From the NCBI RefSeq assembly GCF_030813715.1, contig NZ_JAUSUZ010000001.1:3844001-3908000 (forward strand): DNA of 64,000 bases, given 5' to 3'. Positions within the stretch are counted from its first letter, which is position 1, and each line of letters starts with the position of its first letter. Origin of the DNA: Catenuloplanes indicus (lineage in GTDB: Bacteria; Actinomycetota; Actinomycetes; Mycobacteriales; Micromonosporaceae). A program made the position numbers and the translations under genes. The notes beneath the pieces are model-generated. The model ran no database searches, was not told the origin of the DNA, and saw only the letters and a list, made by a program, of their open reading frames with translations. Shown in pieces: positions 9,922 to 19,428 of this stretch.

Positions 9922-12900
9922 GTGCATCGCTTCCTCAGCCCGTTCGTGCGCACGCGTACCCGGTTGGCGTGCACAGCGGGCTTGCTGGTCGCCGCGCTGA
10001 TCGCCGGCCTGCTCCCGATGTGGTTACCGCGCGGCGACGCGGCACCGGCGACGCCAGTCACCACCGGGCCGCGCACCGAGGCGGACGCGCGCGCCCAGGC
10101 AGCCGCCACCGGCGAGGAAGTGCTGGTCGAGACCGCGACGACCGCGCACGAGCAGACCTGGGCCCGGCCCGACGGGCGGATGCGCACCGAGATCCACCCG
10201 GTCCCGCAGCGGGCCAGGAACGCGGCCGGTCAGTGGGCGCCGATCGACACCACGCTGGTCCGCGACGACCGCACCGGCACGCTGCGGCCGGCCAATCCGG
10301 TCGCGCCGGTCCGGTTCTACGGTGGCGAGAGCGGCACGGCGACCGGCGGCACCGGCGGTGGCACCGGCGTCACGTCCGTGCTGGCCGAGGTGGACTTCGA
10401 GGGACACACGATCTCCTACACCTGGCCCGGCCCGCTGCCGGTGCCGGTGGTCGACGGCAACCGTGCGCTCTACTCCGAGGTGCTGGCCGGCGTCGACCTG
10501 CTGATGGTCGCCCGGCCCGAAGGCGGCTTCGGGCAGATGCTGATCGTCAAGACACCGCAGGCGGCCACGCTGGACCGGGTGCGGCACCCCGACTTCGGGC
10601 TCTACTCGGAGACCGCGACGTTCCACTACCAGGCGGAGACCGGTGGCGTCGTCGTGCGCGACCCGAGCGGCACGGAGATCTCCTCGATCCCCACGCCGTA
10701 CGCCTGGGACTCGTCCGGCACCAGCACGCTGGCCCCGGGCGAGCCGGTGCGCACCTCCACCGCCACCCCGGCCGACGTGCTGGCGCTGTCCGGGCTTGGC
10801 TACGTCGAGCCGAGCGCGCGTCAGGCGATCATGCCGCTGCGGCTGGACGGCGACGGCACCCGCACCGCGCGCATTCACCTCGACGCGGACTCCACCGGGC
10901 TGCTCACCGGCGACGTGACCTACCCGGTGTTCCTCGACCCGACGCTCACCTCCGGGCAGCAGGCCTGGACGTTCGCGTACAAGAAGAGCCCCAGCCAGGT
11001 CTTCATGAACGGTACGAACTTCGCCGGCGGCACGACGTCGCTGACCCGCGTCGGCTACGAGAGCCAGCAGGGCAACACCGGGCGCGCGTTCTGGCGGATG
11101 GGCTTCAACACCAGCATGCACGGGGCGACGATCGACTCCGCCTCGTTCAAGGTGCTCAACACGCACTCCTGGAGCTGCCTGACCCGCCCGATCGAGATGT
11201 GGGCCACCGGCGGCATCGACAACACCACCACCTGGAACAAGCAGCCGAGCTGGCTGACCCACCAGCAGACGGTGTGGTTCGCCAACGGATACGGCAGCGG
11301 CTGTGCCGACAAGTACGTGGAGTTCAGCGTCAAGAACGCGGTCCAGCAGGCGTCCGACAAGTACTGGCCCAACCTCACGCTCGGCATGCGCGCCAACAAC
11401 GAGGCCGACACCCAGACCTGGCGGCTCTTCCAGGCCAACACCGCGGTGCTGAGCGCCGTCTGGAACCGCACGCCCAGCGTGCCCACCAGCCTGGTGACCA
11501 CACCCGGCGGCGGCTGCGTCAACGACACGTCCAAGCCCACGGTCGTGGCGAAGACGAACCTGGTGCTCAGCGCGGTCGGCAACGACGCGGACGGCAACCT
11601 CAAGAACCTGCGGTTCCGCTTCTGGAAGACCGGCGGCACCCTGCCGGGCGGCACGGTCGTCACCACGACCACGAACGGCAAGGTCTCGGTGACCATCCCC
11701 AGCACGCAGCTGGAGGACAAGACCAACTACTCCTGGGACGTGCGCGGCGAGGACCACATGGGTGCGGTCTCCGCGTTCACCCCGGCCTGCCGGCTCCTGG
11801 TCGACGCCAGCGCGCCGCAGCCACCGGACGTGACCAGCGACGACTTCCCGGCCGCGACGGAGGACGGCTCCACCTGGTCCAAGGTGCCGTTCGGCACCGG
11901 TGGCCGGTTCACCTTCACCGCGGCCGGTGCGGCCTCGTTCACCTACGCGCTGGACAGCATCAACCCGGTCACGGTCGCGGCGGCCAACGGGACCGTGACC
12001 GTCCCGGACATCAAGCCGCGGCACGCGGGGCCGACCACGATCGTGGTCCGCTCCTACGACCCGGCCGGCAACCGCAGCGAACCGACCGTCTACACGTTCT
12101 ACGTCACGCCGAAGTCGTCCGCGGACGGCCCGGGTGACGTGACCGGTGACGGGCTGCCGGACCTGGTCGCGATCAACCACAACGCGCACCTGCGCACCTA
12201 CCCGGGCGACGTCAACGGTGAGCTCGACCAGTCACTCGCCGCCTCGTACACCAAGGACAGGACCGCGAACCCCGAGGGCCACTGGTACGACTGGAACTCC
12301 GGCAAGGCGGCGCTGATCACCAAGCACTCGGACGTCTATCCGGGTGACGGCATCACGGACCTGTTCGCCCGTACCCCCGATGGTGGTTTCTGGGTCTACC
12401 CGGGCGACGGGTACGGCAGCTTCGACGTCGACCGGCGCCTGCGGGTCCTGCTTCCGCCGAACGCGCCGGACCCGTCGACCTGGACCCAGATCAAGGCGGT
12501 CGGTGACGTCACCGGCGACCGGCACCCGGACCTGTTCCTGCGCGCCGGGACCTCGTTCTGGGCGCTGACCGGGTACACCGGCGCCAGCTTCCAGCAGGCC
12601 GTCCAGCTGGACACCGCCGGCTGGGACCGCCGCGAGATCCTCACCGTCGCCGACATGGACCTGGACGGCACCCCGGACCTGCTCTGGCGCGACCTGAGCG
12701 GCGGCGTCGTCTCGCTGCGCCACGGCAAGCCGGGCACCGCGGCCGGCAGCGTCACGCTGGAGTCGATCGCCAAGGCGGCCGGCTCGCGCTCCGGCGACGT
12801 GTCGGTCGGCACCGGCTTCACCGAGGCCACCGCCATGATCAGCGTCCCGGACACCAACGGCGACAAGATCCCGGACCTGTGGGTACGCAGCGCGGCCACC

Positions 12901-12999
12901 GGATACCTGCAGCTCTACCACCCGAGCAAGACCGCGCTCGGCAACCCGGTCGGCGACGTCATCGTGGCGGACTGGCGGCAGTTCAAGGCGTTCGGCTGA
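9922..12999 (+). CDS. secreted DNRLRE / FG-GAP (VCBS) repeat protein
   Basis: 1025 residues from a GTG start with a GGGAG-like site about eight bases upstream. The N-terminus is a signal peptide (basic RTRTRLA, hydrophobic core, cleavage near GDAAPA). Residues ~50-330 form the domain usual in actinobacterial proteins beside RHS toxins. Residues ~335-510 resemble a DNRLRE beta-sandwich (GRAFWRMGFNTSMHGATIDSA). An Ig-like segment follows. The last ~290 residues hold calcium-binding FG-GAP/VCBS repeats (DVTGDGLPDLVAIN, DVTGDRHPDLFLR, DMDLDGTPDLLWR, DTNGDKIPDLWVR). The protein is extracellular or wall-associated. It is divergent from the RHS toxin, a frequent pairing that suggests a joint role in surface display or delivery, though this is unproven. 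A very strong hairpin lies just after the stop. Confidence 0.85.
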   Translation: MHRFLSPFVRTRTRLACTAGLLVAALIAGLLPMWLPRGDAAPATPVTTGPRTEADARAQAAATGEEVLVETATTAHEQTWARPDGRMRTEIHPVPQRARNAAGQWAPIDTTLVRDDRTGTLRPANPVAPVRFYGGESGTATGGTGGGTGVTSVLAEVDFEGHTISYTWPGPLPVPVVDGNRALYSEVLAGVDLLMVARPEGGFGQMLIVKTPQAATLDRVRHPDFGLYSETATFHYQAETGGVVVRDPSGTEISSIPTPYAWDSSGTSTLAPGEPVRTSTATPADVLALSGLGYVEPSARQAIMPLRLDGDGTRTARIHLDADSTGLLTGDVTYPVFLDPTLTSGQQAWTFAYKKSPSQVFMNGTNFAGGTTSLTRVGYESQQGNTGRAFWRMGFNTSMHGATIDSASFKVLNTHSWSCLTRPIEMWATGGIDNTTTWNKQPSWLTHQQTVWFANGYGSGCADKYVEFSVKNAVQQASDKYWPNLTLGMRANNEADTQTWRLFQANTAVLSAVWNRTPSVPTSLVTTPGGGCVNDTSKPTVVAKTNLVLSAVGNDADGNLKNLRFRFWKTGGTLPGGTVVTTTTNGKVSVTIPSTQLEDKTNYSWDVRGEDHMGAVSAFTPACRLLVDASAPQPPDVTSDDFPAATEDGSTWSKVPFGTGGRFTFTAAGAASFTYALDSINPVTVAAANGTVTVPDIKPRHAGPTTIVVRSYDPAGNRSEPTVYTFYVTPKSSADGPGDVTGDGLPDLVAINHNAHLRTYPGDVNGELDQSLAASYTKDRTANPEGHWYDWNSGKAALITKHSDVYPGDGITDLFARTPDGGFWVYPGDGYGSFDVDRRLRVLLPPNAPDPSTWTQIKAVGDVTGDRHPDLFLRAGTSFWALTGYTGASFQQAVQLDTAGWDRREILTVADMDLDGTPDLLWRDLSGGVVSLRHGKPGTAAGSVTLESIAKAAGSRSGDVSVGTGFTEATAMISVPDTNGDKIPDLWVRSAATGYLQLYHPSKTALGNPVGDVIVADWRQFKAFG

Positions 13000-13010
13000 C
13001 GACTCCCGGT

Positions 13011-13047
13011 GCCGGTCCCGCGGGGCAGCGTGCCCCGCGGGACCGGC
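13011..13047. terminator. bidirectional hairpin terminator
   Basis: A perfect stem of 17-18 base pairs (GCCGGTCCCGCGGGGCA against its complement) closes a 3-base GCG loop. It sits between the stop codons of the convergent genes ending at 12999 (+) and 13057 (-). There is no T-tract, as is usual in high-GC actinomycetes. Confidence 0.85.
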
Positions 13048-13056
13048 GGCGAACGG

Positions 13057-13401
13057 TCAGGCGGGCTCGGCGCGCATCTGGTGGGCGTCGGTGATGAGCT
13101 CGGTCAGGCGGGGGACGTCGACCTCGGGCAGGCGGAGCATGACGAGCGGGAGGTCGTCGTAGCCCGGTGCGGTGAAGAAGAGCGCGGGCTCGCCGAGCAG
13201 GAGGGCCTGCTTCTCCGCCTCGTCGCCGACGAACAACACGGCCACATCGGTACGGATGCGGCGCGGCTTGCCGGGGATGCGCTCGGGATAGGACCAGACG
13301 AACCCCTTGCCGCCGACCCGGAAGTCGAAGCCCGCACTGTCGATCTCGACGGTGCCGGGCAGCGCGAGCGCGATCCGCCGCACGTCGGACGCGTCAGCCA
13401 T
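13057..13401 (-). CDS. MmcQ/YjbR family DNA-binding-fold protein
   Basis: 114 residues from the ATG at 13401. An in-frame upstream extension exists but reaches into the promoter region of the divergent ligase gene and has no family similarity. MADASDVRRIALALPGT, the GKGFVWSYPER segment, VLFVGDEAEKQALL and FFTAPGYDDLPLVMLRL are the standard landmarks of the MmcQ/YjbR (CyaY-like fold) family. The family has a double-wing DNA-binding fold, but biological roles are mostly unknown. It is cytoplasmic. It shares a short divergent intergenic region with the polymerase-domain gene at 13448. Confidence 0.85.
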   Translation of the reverse strand: MADASDVRRIALALPGTVEIDSAGFDFRVGGKGFVWSYPERIPGKPRRIRTDVAVLFVGDEAEKQALLLGEPALFFTAPGYDDLPLVMLRLPEVDVPRLTELITDAHQMRAEPA

Positions 13402-13447
13402 GGCCGGAATCCCGCATGAGGGGAGCGTACCGGCTAGATTCAGGACC

Positions 13448-14401
13448 ATGGCGGCCAGTAAGTCGCCGGCGGTGGTGGTTGAGGCCGGCGGGTATGAGGT
13501 GCGTGTCTCCAACCCGGACCGGGTGTATTTTCCGGTGCTCGGGCTGACCAAGCTGGATCTGGTGCACTACTACCTGGCGGTCGGGGACGGGATCGTGCGG
13601 GCGCTGCGGGAGCGGCCCTGCATGCTGCACCGGTTCCCGGACGGGCTGGCGGGAGAGAAGGTGCATCAGAAGCGGGTGCCGCACGGTGCGCCGCCGTGGC
13701 TGGAGACGGTGCGGGTGTCGTTTCCGCGGTATAGCCGGCATGCGGACGAGCTCTGCGTGACGAAGACCGCGGACGTGCTGTGGGCGGTGCAGATGTCGAC
13801 GGTCGAGTTCCATCCGTGGAACTCGAGGCGGGCGGACACGGAGAAGCCGGACGAGTGGCGGATCGACCTGGACCCGATGCCGGACTGCCCGTTCGACCGG
13901 GTGCGGCGGGTGGCCGCGGTCGCCCATGAGGTGCTGGACGAGCTGGGGATCACCGGTTATCCGAAGACGTCCGGCGGGCGAGGGCTGCACGTGTACGTGC
14001 GGATCGCGCCGCGCTGGGGGTTCGCGGACGTGCGGCGGGCGGCGCTGGCGTTCGCGCGGGAGGTGGAGCGGCGGGCGCCGGCGGACGTGACGACCACCTG
14101 GTGGCGGCGGGACCGGGATCCGGCGGCGCTGTTCGTGGACTACAACCAGAACGCGCGGGATCACACGATCGCCAGCGCGTACTCGGTGCGCGGGGTGCCG
14201 GAGGCGACCGTGTCCGCGCCGGTGGACTGGGCGGAGATCGCGGATCTGGATCCGCGGGACTTCACGGTGCGGACCGTGCCGGAGCGGTTCGCGGCGCGCG
14301 GCGACCTGCACGCGGGCATCGACGACACGGCGCACTCGCTGGAGACGCTGCTGGAGTGGGCAGAACGGGACGGTCTGGACGTTCCGGACGACGCGTCCTG
14401 A
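13448..14401 (+). CDS. LigD-type primase-polymerase (NHEJ polymerase domain protein)
   Basis: 317 residues from the ATG at 13448. It is a stand-alone polymerase domain of the LigD/archaeo-eukaryotic primase type: SNPDRVYFPVLGLTKLDLV at the N-terminus, RFPDGLAGEKVHQKR, WAVQMSTVEFHPW, the catalytic EWRIDLDP (two metal-binding aspartates, about residues 138-140), SGGRGLHVYV and DYNQNARDHTIASAYSVR. In bacteria this domain fills and extends ends during Ku/LigD non-homologous end joining, with a preference for ribonucleotides. No ligase or nuclease domain is attached and no ku gene is in the window, so partners must be encoded elsewhere. A strong hairpin follows. Confidence 0.9.
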   Translation: MAASKSPAVVVEAGGYEVRVSNPDRVYFPVLGLTKLDLVHYYLAVGDGIVRALRERPCMLHRFPDGLAGEKVHQKRVPHGAPPWLETVRVSFPRYSRHADELCVTKTADVLWAVQMSTVEFHPWNSRRADTEKPDEWRIDLDPMPDCPFDRVRRVAAVAHEVLDELGITGYPKTSGGRGLHVYVRIAPRWGFADVRRAALAFAREVERRAPADVTTTWWRRDRDPAALFVDYNQNARDHTIASAYSVRGVPEATVSAPVDWAEIADLDPRDFTVRTVPERFAARGDLHAGIDDTAHSLETLLEWAERDGLDVPDDAS

Positions 14402-14417
14402 CGAAGAATTTTCCCTG

Positions 14418-14448
14418 GGGCCCGGTCGGAGACACTCCGGCCGGGCCC
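14418..14448 (+). terminator. hairpin terminator
   Basis: A 14-base-pair stem (GGGCCCGGTCGGAG with CTCCGGCCGGGCCC, one G-T wobble) and a 3-base ACA loop lie 17 bases after the stop of the polymerase-domain gene, with a short T-rich stretch before rather than after the stem. Confidence 0.8.
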
Positions 14449-14509
14449 TCCGCATTGGACAATGATCGGCGGTAATCAACGGGGAACCCTGAACGACGGA
14501 GCTGAGAAC

Positions 14510-15895
14510 GTGCGAACGAAGAGACACCTACTGGCCGGCCTGACCGCCGCGCTGACCGTCACCGTCGGCGTGCTCGTCGCGCCGTCCGCCGCGGCCGCGG
14601 GCCGGACCCCGCTGGACGACTTCCTCCGGCGTACCCTCGACGGCCTTGCCTTCGAAGAGGTTCTGGACACGGCGCCGCCGACCACCGCCGCGGCGCGAGC
14701 CGCCGTGGTCACGACGGACAAAGAGCTGGCCACGGTACGCCGCGCGCCCGTCTTCGCGCCGATCGTGCAGCACCCGCAGATCGACGCCACCGTGCTGGAG
14801 CTGGACGCGGCCGGCCGGATCACCGGGTCCGCGACCGTGCTGATGAGCCCGCAGCACCCGGACGGCGTGATCGTCGACGTGGACCGGAACCTGCACACCA
14901 CGGACGTACGGTGGCGCCAGTGGGACGACGCCGGCTGGTATGCGAACGCGGCGCAGGGCACGGTCGACATCGTGCCCGGCCGGGAGGACGCGTCGCTGGA
15001 CTTCATGTCGCCGTACCCGGCCTCGGTGCTGAAGCTGATGGTCGCCTTCGGCGTGCTGCGCCTGGTCGACCAGGGCACCGCAGGGCTGAACGACACGTAC
15101 CAGTACCGGCCGGCCGAGCCGAGCACGCTGTGCGGGCCGGACTACGACGACACGCTGCGCGGCTACCTCGACCGCATGATCACGCTGTCGTCGAACGAGG
15201 CCGCCTGCGCGCTGATCAAGTTCCTCTGGGACAACGACGCGGTCGACGCGCTGAACCGGACGTTCCAGGACCTCGGCCTGGAGACGCTGCGGCTGCAGAA
15301 CACGCGCCCGTCGAACGGCGGCCGGTGGACCAACGAGGTCACCATGACGTCGCTGGACACCGCGAAGCTGCTGGCGATCGTGAACGGTGGCCCGGGCACG
15401 CTGTGGACCGCGCCGAACGGCCACCGCGTCACGAAGAACGAGCTGAGCCGCGCGTCCCGCGAGTTCTTCCAGTCCACGCTGCGCCAGCAGGGCTACAACT
15501 GGATGCTGTCCACGCCGAACTTCTGCGGTCGTGACTACCCCGCGGCCGGCATCCCGCAGAAGATCGCGCCGCGCTGGATCGCCGCGGACGGCACCGTGAC
15601 GCTCGGGACGGACGCGTTCGGCGAGGACGTACGGCCGTGCAACCGGGCGGCCGAGGTCACGTTCGCCCACAAGACCGGCTGGGTGCCGAACAGCGGCGCC
15701 GACTCCGGCATCGTCCACTCACTCCCTGGCGAGAACGGCCGCCACTACATCATCTCCGTCTTCTCCAACCTCGGCGACCAGTACGTCGACCCCCACCGCC
15801 CGCCGACCCCGGCCGGCACCGTCCCGGTCCAGTACACGGAGAAGTTCGCCCAGCTCGGCGCCATCATCGACCACTACGAGTCCCACCGCCGCTGA
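14510..15895 (+). CDS. secreted class A beta-lactamase-fold serine hydrolase
   Basis: 461 residues from a GTG at 14510 with GGAG eight bases upstream. A longer frame begins at 14462, but this start puts a clean signal peptide first (MRTKRHLLAGLTAALTVTVG... APSAAAAG). Active-site landmarks of the penicillin-recognising fold are present: SxxK as SVLK (S172, K175), SSNEA like the SDN loop (S228-N229), and KTG (K388) followed by GADSGIV. Unlike true ~290-residue beta-lactamases it carries an extra N-terminal domain of ~130 residues. It could be a peptidoglycan-directed peptidase or esterase as easily as an antibiotic hydrolase. It acts outside the membrane. A terminator follows directly. Confidence 0.8.
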   Translation: MRTKRHLLAGLTAALTVTVGVLVAPSAAAAGRTPLDDFLRRTLDGLAFEEVLDTAPPTTAAARAAVVTTDKELATVRRAPVFAPIVQHPQIDATVLELDAAGRITGSATVLMSPQHPDGVIVDVDRNLHTTDVRWRQWDDAGWYANAAQGTVDIVPGREDASLDFMSPYPASVLKLMVAFGVLRLVDQGTAGLNDTYQYRPAEPSTLCGPDYDDTLRGYLDRMITLSSNEAACALIKFLWDNDAVDALNRTFQDLGLETLRLQNTRPSNGGRWTNEVTMTSLDTAKLLAIVNGGPGTLWTAPNGHRVTKNELSRASREFFQSTLRQQGYNWMLSTPNFCGRDYPAAGIPQKIAPRWIAADGTVTLGTDAFGEDVRPCNRAAEVTFAHKTGWVPNSGADSGIVHSLPGENGRHYIISVFSNLGDQYVDPHRPPTPAGTVPVQYTEKFAQLGAIIDHYESHRR

Positions 15896-15907
15896 CCGCA
15901 GGCATGC

Positions 15908-15936
15908 GAAAGGGCCCGGCCGAGCCGGGCCCTTTC
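15908..15936. terminator. bidirectional hairpin terminator
   Basis: A perfect stem of about 12-13 base pairs (GAAAGGGCCCGGC with GCCGGGCCCTTTC) closes a CGA loop between two convergent genes (stops at 15895 and 15941). The A/T-containing stem ends give short T runs on both strands. Confidence 0.88.
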
Positions 15937-15940
15937 CGTT

Positions 15941-16822
15941 TCAGACCAGAGCGGGTGCGGGGGCCGGGGTGGGCTTCGGGGCCTGGAGGCCGAGGCGGCC
16001 GCGGGTGGCGATGATCAGGATGAGGGCGGCGGTGGTGGAGGCGATGAGCTGGCCCCACATGGTGTCGGAGGATTCCAGGGTGGGGAAGACCTCGGGCCAG
16101 ATCAGGGAGTAGGTGCTGTTGATGCCGGCGTGCAGCAGCATGATCAGCGGGACGCTCTGGCCGGTGCGGTTGAAGACCCAGGTCATGACCAGGCTGAGCG
16201 GGACGCAACTGGCGATGAAGATGACCGGCAGCCACCACGGCTTGTCCGGGCCGCCCCACTCGGTGAGGAAGAGCGGCAGGTGCCAGGCGCCCCAGAGCAG
16301 GCCCAGGATGGTGGTGCCGAGGACCGGGCCGAAGCGGTCCTGCAGGCGGGGCAGCGCGAAGTCACGCCAGCCGGGCTCCTCGGCCGCGGCGGTGGTGATC
16401 AGCTGGCCGATCAGCACCGGGACGTACGCGGCCAGGATGATCAGGCTCGGCATGGTGAGCGTGCCCCAGGTCTTGGGCAGCGCGAGCGGGGCGAGCAGGA
16501 TCGCGATCGGCACGAGCAGCAGCACCGCGAAGAACCAGCGCCAGCCGACCCGCCAGTGGGTCAGCCGGTGTGCCCAGTGTCGCAGCCCGGCCCGGCCCTC
16601 GGCGAGCGCGGTGACGATGAACGCGGCGCCGAGCGGGCCGAGGTACGCGCCGGGCAGCACGCCGATCAGCTGGCCGCCGATCTCGCCACCCGGGAAGCGG
16701 ATGTCCGGCACCAGGCCCAGGCCGTGCGCGGAGAGAATGTACGGAACCCAGCAGAGCCAGCTGAGCCCGAACGCGAGCGTGAAGAAGCTCAGCACCGGGA
16801 ATCGTTGTACGAGGCGCCGCAT
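15941..16822 (-). CDS. CPBP-family intramembrane metalloprotease (CAAX protease-like)
   Basis: 293 residues, multi-pass membrane protein (hydrophobic spans near 12-35, 50-75, 95-115, 125-147, 165-185, 195-217 and 245-270). The family's catalytic motifs are intact: EEPGWRD (E148, E149, R153), LLWGAWH (H181) and HAGIN (H231). These residues bind the catalytic zinc in the Abi/CPBP group related to eukaryotic Rce1. Bacterial members process membrane proteins or peptides, sometimes for bacteriocin self-immunity. No partner is evident beside it. It ends at a shared terminator with the serine hydrolase gene and is separated from the ABC operon by another terminator. Confidence 0.88.
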   Translation of the reverse strand: MRRLVQRFPVLSFFTLAFGLSWLCWVPYILSAHGLGLVPDIRFPGGEIGGQLIGVLPGAYLGPLGAAFIVTALAEGRAGLRHWAHRLTHWRVGWRWFFAVLLLVPIAILLAPLALPKTWGTLTMPSLIILAAYVPVLIGQLITTAAAEEPGWRDFALPRLQDRFGPVLGTTILGLLWGAWHLPLFLTEWGGPDKPWWLPVIFIASCVPLSLVMTWVFNRTGQSVPLIMLLHAGINSTYSLIWPEVFPTLESSDTMWGQLIASTTAALILIIATRGRLGLQAPKPTPAPAPALV

Positions 16823-16909
16823 CGTGGTCTCCGATCAGGACTGTCACCGTGTCGCTTACGGGTTCCAGTCCACCGGAACGGGCGCCGGAGGTCATTGAAG
16901 AAGCCTGGT

Positions 16910-16941
16910 CAACCGGGGTACAGCAGGCTGTACCCCGGTTG
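16910..16941 (-). terminator. terminator of the ABC efflux operon
   Basis: A perfect 14-base-pair stem (CAACCGGGGTACAG with CTGTACCCCGGTTG) and a 4-base loop lie 11 bases after the stop of the last gene of the minus-strand operon. The minus strand continues into a T/C-rich run. Confidence 0.88.
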
Positions 16942-16951
16942 CCGGACCGGG

Positions 16952-17536
16952 TCAGGAGACGCTGAACGCCTTCATCTCGCACTCGCCGACGAGCACCATC
17001 TTGTCGTCCGGCGGCAGGCTCTCGAACGTCACGAAGCCGTCGCTCTCCCAGGCGTCGATCCCGTGCGAGCGGATGCAGGTGATCCAGTCGCGCAGCTTGT
17101 CCGCGTAGTCCGGGTCCAGGCGCTTGGCCCGCTGCCAGGGCGCCTCCGGCTCCAGGTTCTCGCAGGCCTTCTGCGCGGCCGCGTCCTGCGCCTCGGCCGC
17201 CGGGTCGGGCGCGGCCGGCGCGGCCGGCCCGGGTGCCGGTGCACCCCGGTCGCCGTCCGGGACCTCCTTCGGCCCGCGTCCCCGACCGCCCTTCTCCTCC
17301 AGGCAGTCGAACCACACGTCGTAGAGCCGCTCCTCCTCCACATCCGAGGTGTCCGGGCGCAGCAGCGGGCGTTCCGCCGGGGCGGTGGCGGCGGGAGCGG
17401 TGGCGCCGGGTGTCGCGGAGCTGAGCGAGACGACCTGGTCGGCCTCGGCCGTACCCTCGGCGGGGGGTTCGGCGCCGCAGGCGGTCAGCAGGGCGACGAG
17501 CGCGATGCCGGTGAGGCCGGCACGCAAGCGGTTCAT
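16952..17536 (-). CDS. putative lipoprotein of the ABC efflux operon
   Basis: 194 residues. Signal peptide with lipobox LLTAC (lipidated Cys20), then a Pro/Ala-rich tether to about residue 110, and a C-terminal part rich in acidic residues with three further cysteines (DCLEEKG, KACENLE, ITCIRSHG). I recognise no named family. The start is 12 bases after the permease stop, so it is the last gene of the four-gene operon. It probably sits on the outer face of the membrane near the transporter, perhaps as an accessory or sensor. The function is not predictable from sequence. Confidence 0.75.
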   Translation of the reverse strand: MNRLRAGLTGIALVALLTACGAEPPAEGTAEADQVVSLSSATPGATAPAATAPAERPLLRPDTSDVEEERLYDVWFDCLEEKGGRGRGPKEVPDGDRGAPAPGPAAPAAPDPAAEAQDAAAQKACENLEPEAPWQRAKRLDPDYADKLRDWITCIRSHGIDAWESDGFVTFESLPPDDKMVLVGECEMKAFSVS

Positions 17537-17548
17537 GTGGGGATCCTT

Positions 17549-18742
17549 TCAGGCGGAGGCGAGCGCGACGGTCGGCGCCAGCCGGGCCGCGCGGATGGAG
17601 GGGTAGACGCCGGCGATCACGCCGACCACGACCGCGCCGCCGAGCGAGCCGGTGACCGCGAGCGCGGGGATCACCACCGGCAGGTCGTGCCAGGTGGCGT
17701 AGGCGGCGCTGCCGACGATGCCGAGCACGGTGCCGGCGCCGCCGCCGAGCGCGGACAGCACCACCGACTCGGTGAGGAACTGGATGCGGATCTGGCCACG
17801 GTGTGCGCCGAGCGCGCGGCGCAGGCCGATCTCGGAGCGGCGTTCCAGCACCGAGATGACCATCGTGTTGGCCACGCCGATGCCGCCGACCAGCAGCGCG
17901 ACCGCGGCCAGGCCGACGAAGAGCACGGAGAACGTCTGCTCGGTGGCGCGCTTCGCGAACAGCGCGTCGGACGGCAGCGTGACCCGCACCCGGCTCGGCT
18001 CGGCCGGGTGCACGGTCGCGGGCAGCACCGCGCGCACCGACTCGATCGCCGGCTCGCGGGCCCGCAGGTAGAGCACGGTCGGCCGGCCGTCGAAGCCGAG
18101 CGTGGCCTGCGCGGCCTCCCAGCCGACCAGCACCGACCGGTCGATCTCCGGGGACAGCGGGGTGGTGGCGAGGATGCCGACCACCGCGAACCAGCTCCGG
18201 TCGATCAGGATCTGCGGCGGCGGGCCATTCGACGGTACGGACGGGATGCCGAGCCGGGACGCGGCCACCGACCCGAGCACCACCGTGGGGAACTCGCCGC
18301 CGGCCCGGTCCAGGAAGTGCCCGGAGTGCAGGCCGGCCTCGAGCGTGCCGAGCAGGTCCGGGCGGGCGGCGAGCACGGACAGGCCGGAGCCGTCGCGCGG
18401 GTCGGTGAGGTCGGACCGGCGTACCACCGCGTGGGTGTTCGCGACCGCGGTCACGCTGGTCACCGGCCCGATCCGGCGGACCATCTCGACCGATTCGGCC
18501 GGCAGCCCGAAGTCCTGCTCCGGGTTGTCCGCCGCGTTCACCTGCAGCAGGTTCGGGCCGAGCGCGGCGAGTTCCTCCATCAGCGCGCGCTCGTTCGACT
18601 CCGGGATCGCGGTGACCGCGACCATGGTGGCGATGCCCACGGCGATACCGAGCGCGGAGAGGACCGCGCGCATCGGGCGGGTACGCAGGCCGATCGTGCC
18701 GAGCGAGAGCACGTCCAGGAGTGCCAGGCGGACCGGTTTCAC
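17549..18742 (-). CDS. MacB/FtsX-type ABC transporter permease
   Basis: 397 residues from a GTG at 18742 whose GTGA overlaps the ATPase stop. The open frame runs further upstream only as an antisense-style shadow of the ATPase gene. First transmembrane helix ~16-40 ([19 protein letters not shown]), then a large extracellular MacB core domain (~45-270) and three C-terminal helices (~280-390) with the FtsX motif region [21 protein letters not shown]. MacB permeases do not pump through a channel; they drive a mechanical stroke on periplasmic or extracytoplasmic partners to move peptides, lipoproteins or toxins. Its partners are the adjacent ATPase and adaptor. Confidence 0.92.
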   Translation of the reverse strand: MKPVRLALLDVLSLGTIGLRTRPMRAVLSALGIAVGIATMVAVTAIPESNERALMEELAALGPNLLQVNAADNPEQDFGLPAESVEMVRRIGPVTSVTAVANTHAVVRRSDLTDPRDGSGLSVLAARPDLLGTLEAGLHSGHFLDRAGGEFPTVVLGSVAASRLGIPSVPSNGPPPQILIDRSWFAVVGILATTPLSPEIDRSVLVGWEAAQATLGFDGRPTVLYLRAREPAIESVRAVLPATVHPAEPSRVRVTLPSDALFAKRATEQTFSVLFVGLAAVALLVGGIGVANTMVISVLERRSEIGLRRALGAHRGQIRIQFLTESVVLSALGGGAGTVLGIVGSAAYATWHDLPVVIPALAVTGSLGGAVVVGVIAGVYPSIRAARLAPTVALASA

Positions 18743-19428
18743 GCGCGCCCCCGGGCGACGACGCGGTCGGCCACGATGCGGCCGTCGCGGACCTCGATCC
18801 GGCGCGGCATGCGGGCCGCGATGTCCCGGTCGTGCGTGATCAGCGCGATCGTCGTGCCCTCCGCGTGCAGCCGGTGGAACAGATCCAGCACCGCCGTGCC
18901 GTTCGCGGTGTCCAGCGCACCGGTCGGCTCGTCCGCCAGCAGCAGCGCGGGCTCGTTGACGATCGCGCGGGCGATCGCGACCCGCTGGCGCTCGCCGCCG
19001 GAGAGCTGGTGCGGCCGGTGCGTGGTCCGGTGACCGAGGCCGACCCGGTCCAGCGCGGCCAGCGCCATCCCGCGCCGCTTCCGCCGGGGCACGCCCGCGT
19101 AGAGCAGCCCGGTCGCCACGTTCTCCACCGCGGTCAGCCCGTCCGTGAGGTGGAACTGCTGGAACACGAAGCCGAGCCACCGGCCGCGCAGCGCGGACAG
19201 CCGCCGGTCGGACAGCGTGGCGACGTCGTGGCCGGCCAGCTCGACCGTGCCGGACGTCGGGCGATCCAGCGTGCCCATGATGCTGAGCAGCGTCGACTTG
19301 CCGGAGCCGGACGGACCGACGATCGCACACAGCTCGCCGGCGTCGATGTTCAGCGAGACCCGGTCGAGCGCGGTGACACCGCCGGGGTAGACCCGGGCGG
19401 CGTCCCGGACGGCGAGCACCCGGGTCAT
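18739..19428 (-). CDS. MacB/LolD-type ABC transporter ATPase
   Basis: 229 residues, normal family length. Walker [10 protein letters not shown] (residues 38-46), Q-loop region FVFQQFHL, signature [15 protein letters not shown], Walker [13 protein letters not shown] and the switch histidine ALITHD are all present, so it should be catalytically active. It overlaps the adaptor gene by 4 bases upstream and the permease by 4 bases downstream, indicating coupled translation of the complex. It is a peripheral protein on the cytoplasmic side. Confidence 0.95.
   Translation of the reverse strand: MTRVLAVRDAARVYPGGVTALDRVSLNIDAGELCAIVGPSGSGKSTLLSIMGTLDRPTSGTVELAGHDVATLSDRRLSALRGRWLGFVFQQFHLTDGLTAVENVATGLLYAGVPRRKRRGMALAALDRVGLGHRTTHRPHQLSGGERQRVAIARAIVNEPALLLADEPTGALDTANGTAVLDLFHRLHAEGTTIALITHDRDIAARMPRRIEVRDGRIVADRVVARGRA

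Noticed and set aside
10024-12189. 721-codon minus-strand frame opposite the DNRLRE/FG-GAP gene
   Set aside because: Antisense shadow; the plus-strand product has recognisable domains and the minus product has none.
16130-19033. 967-codon plus-strand frame across the CPBP, lipoprotein and permease genes
   Set aside because: It crosses three well-supported minus-strand genes and a terminator, with no domain and biased Arg/Gly/Ala composition.
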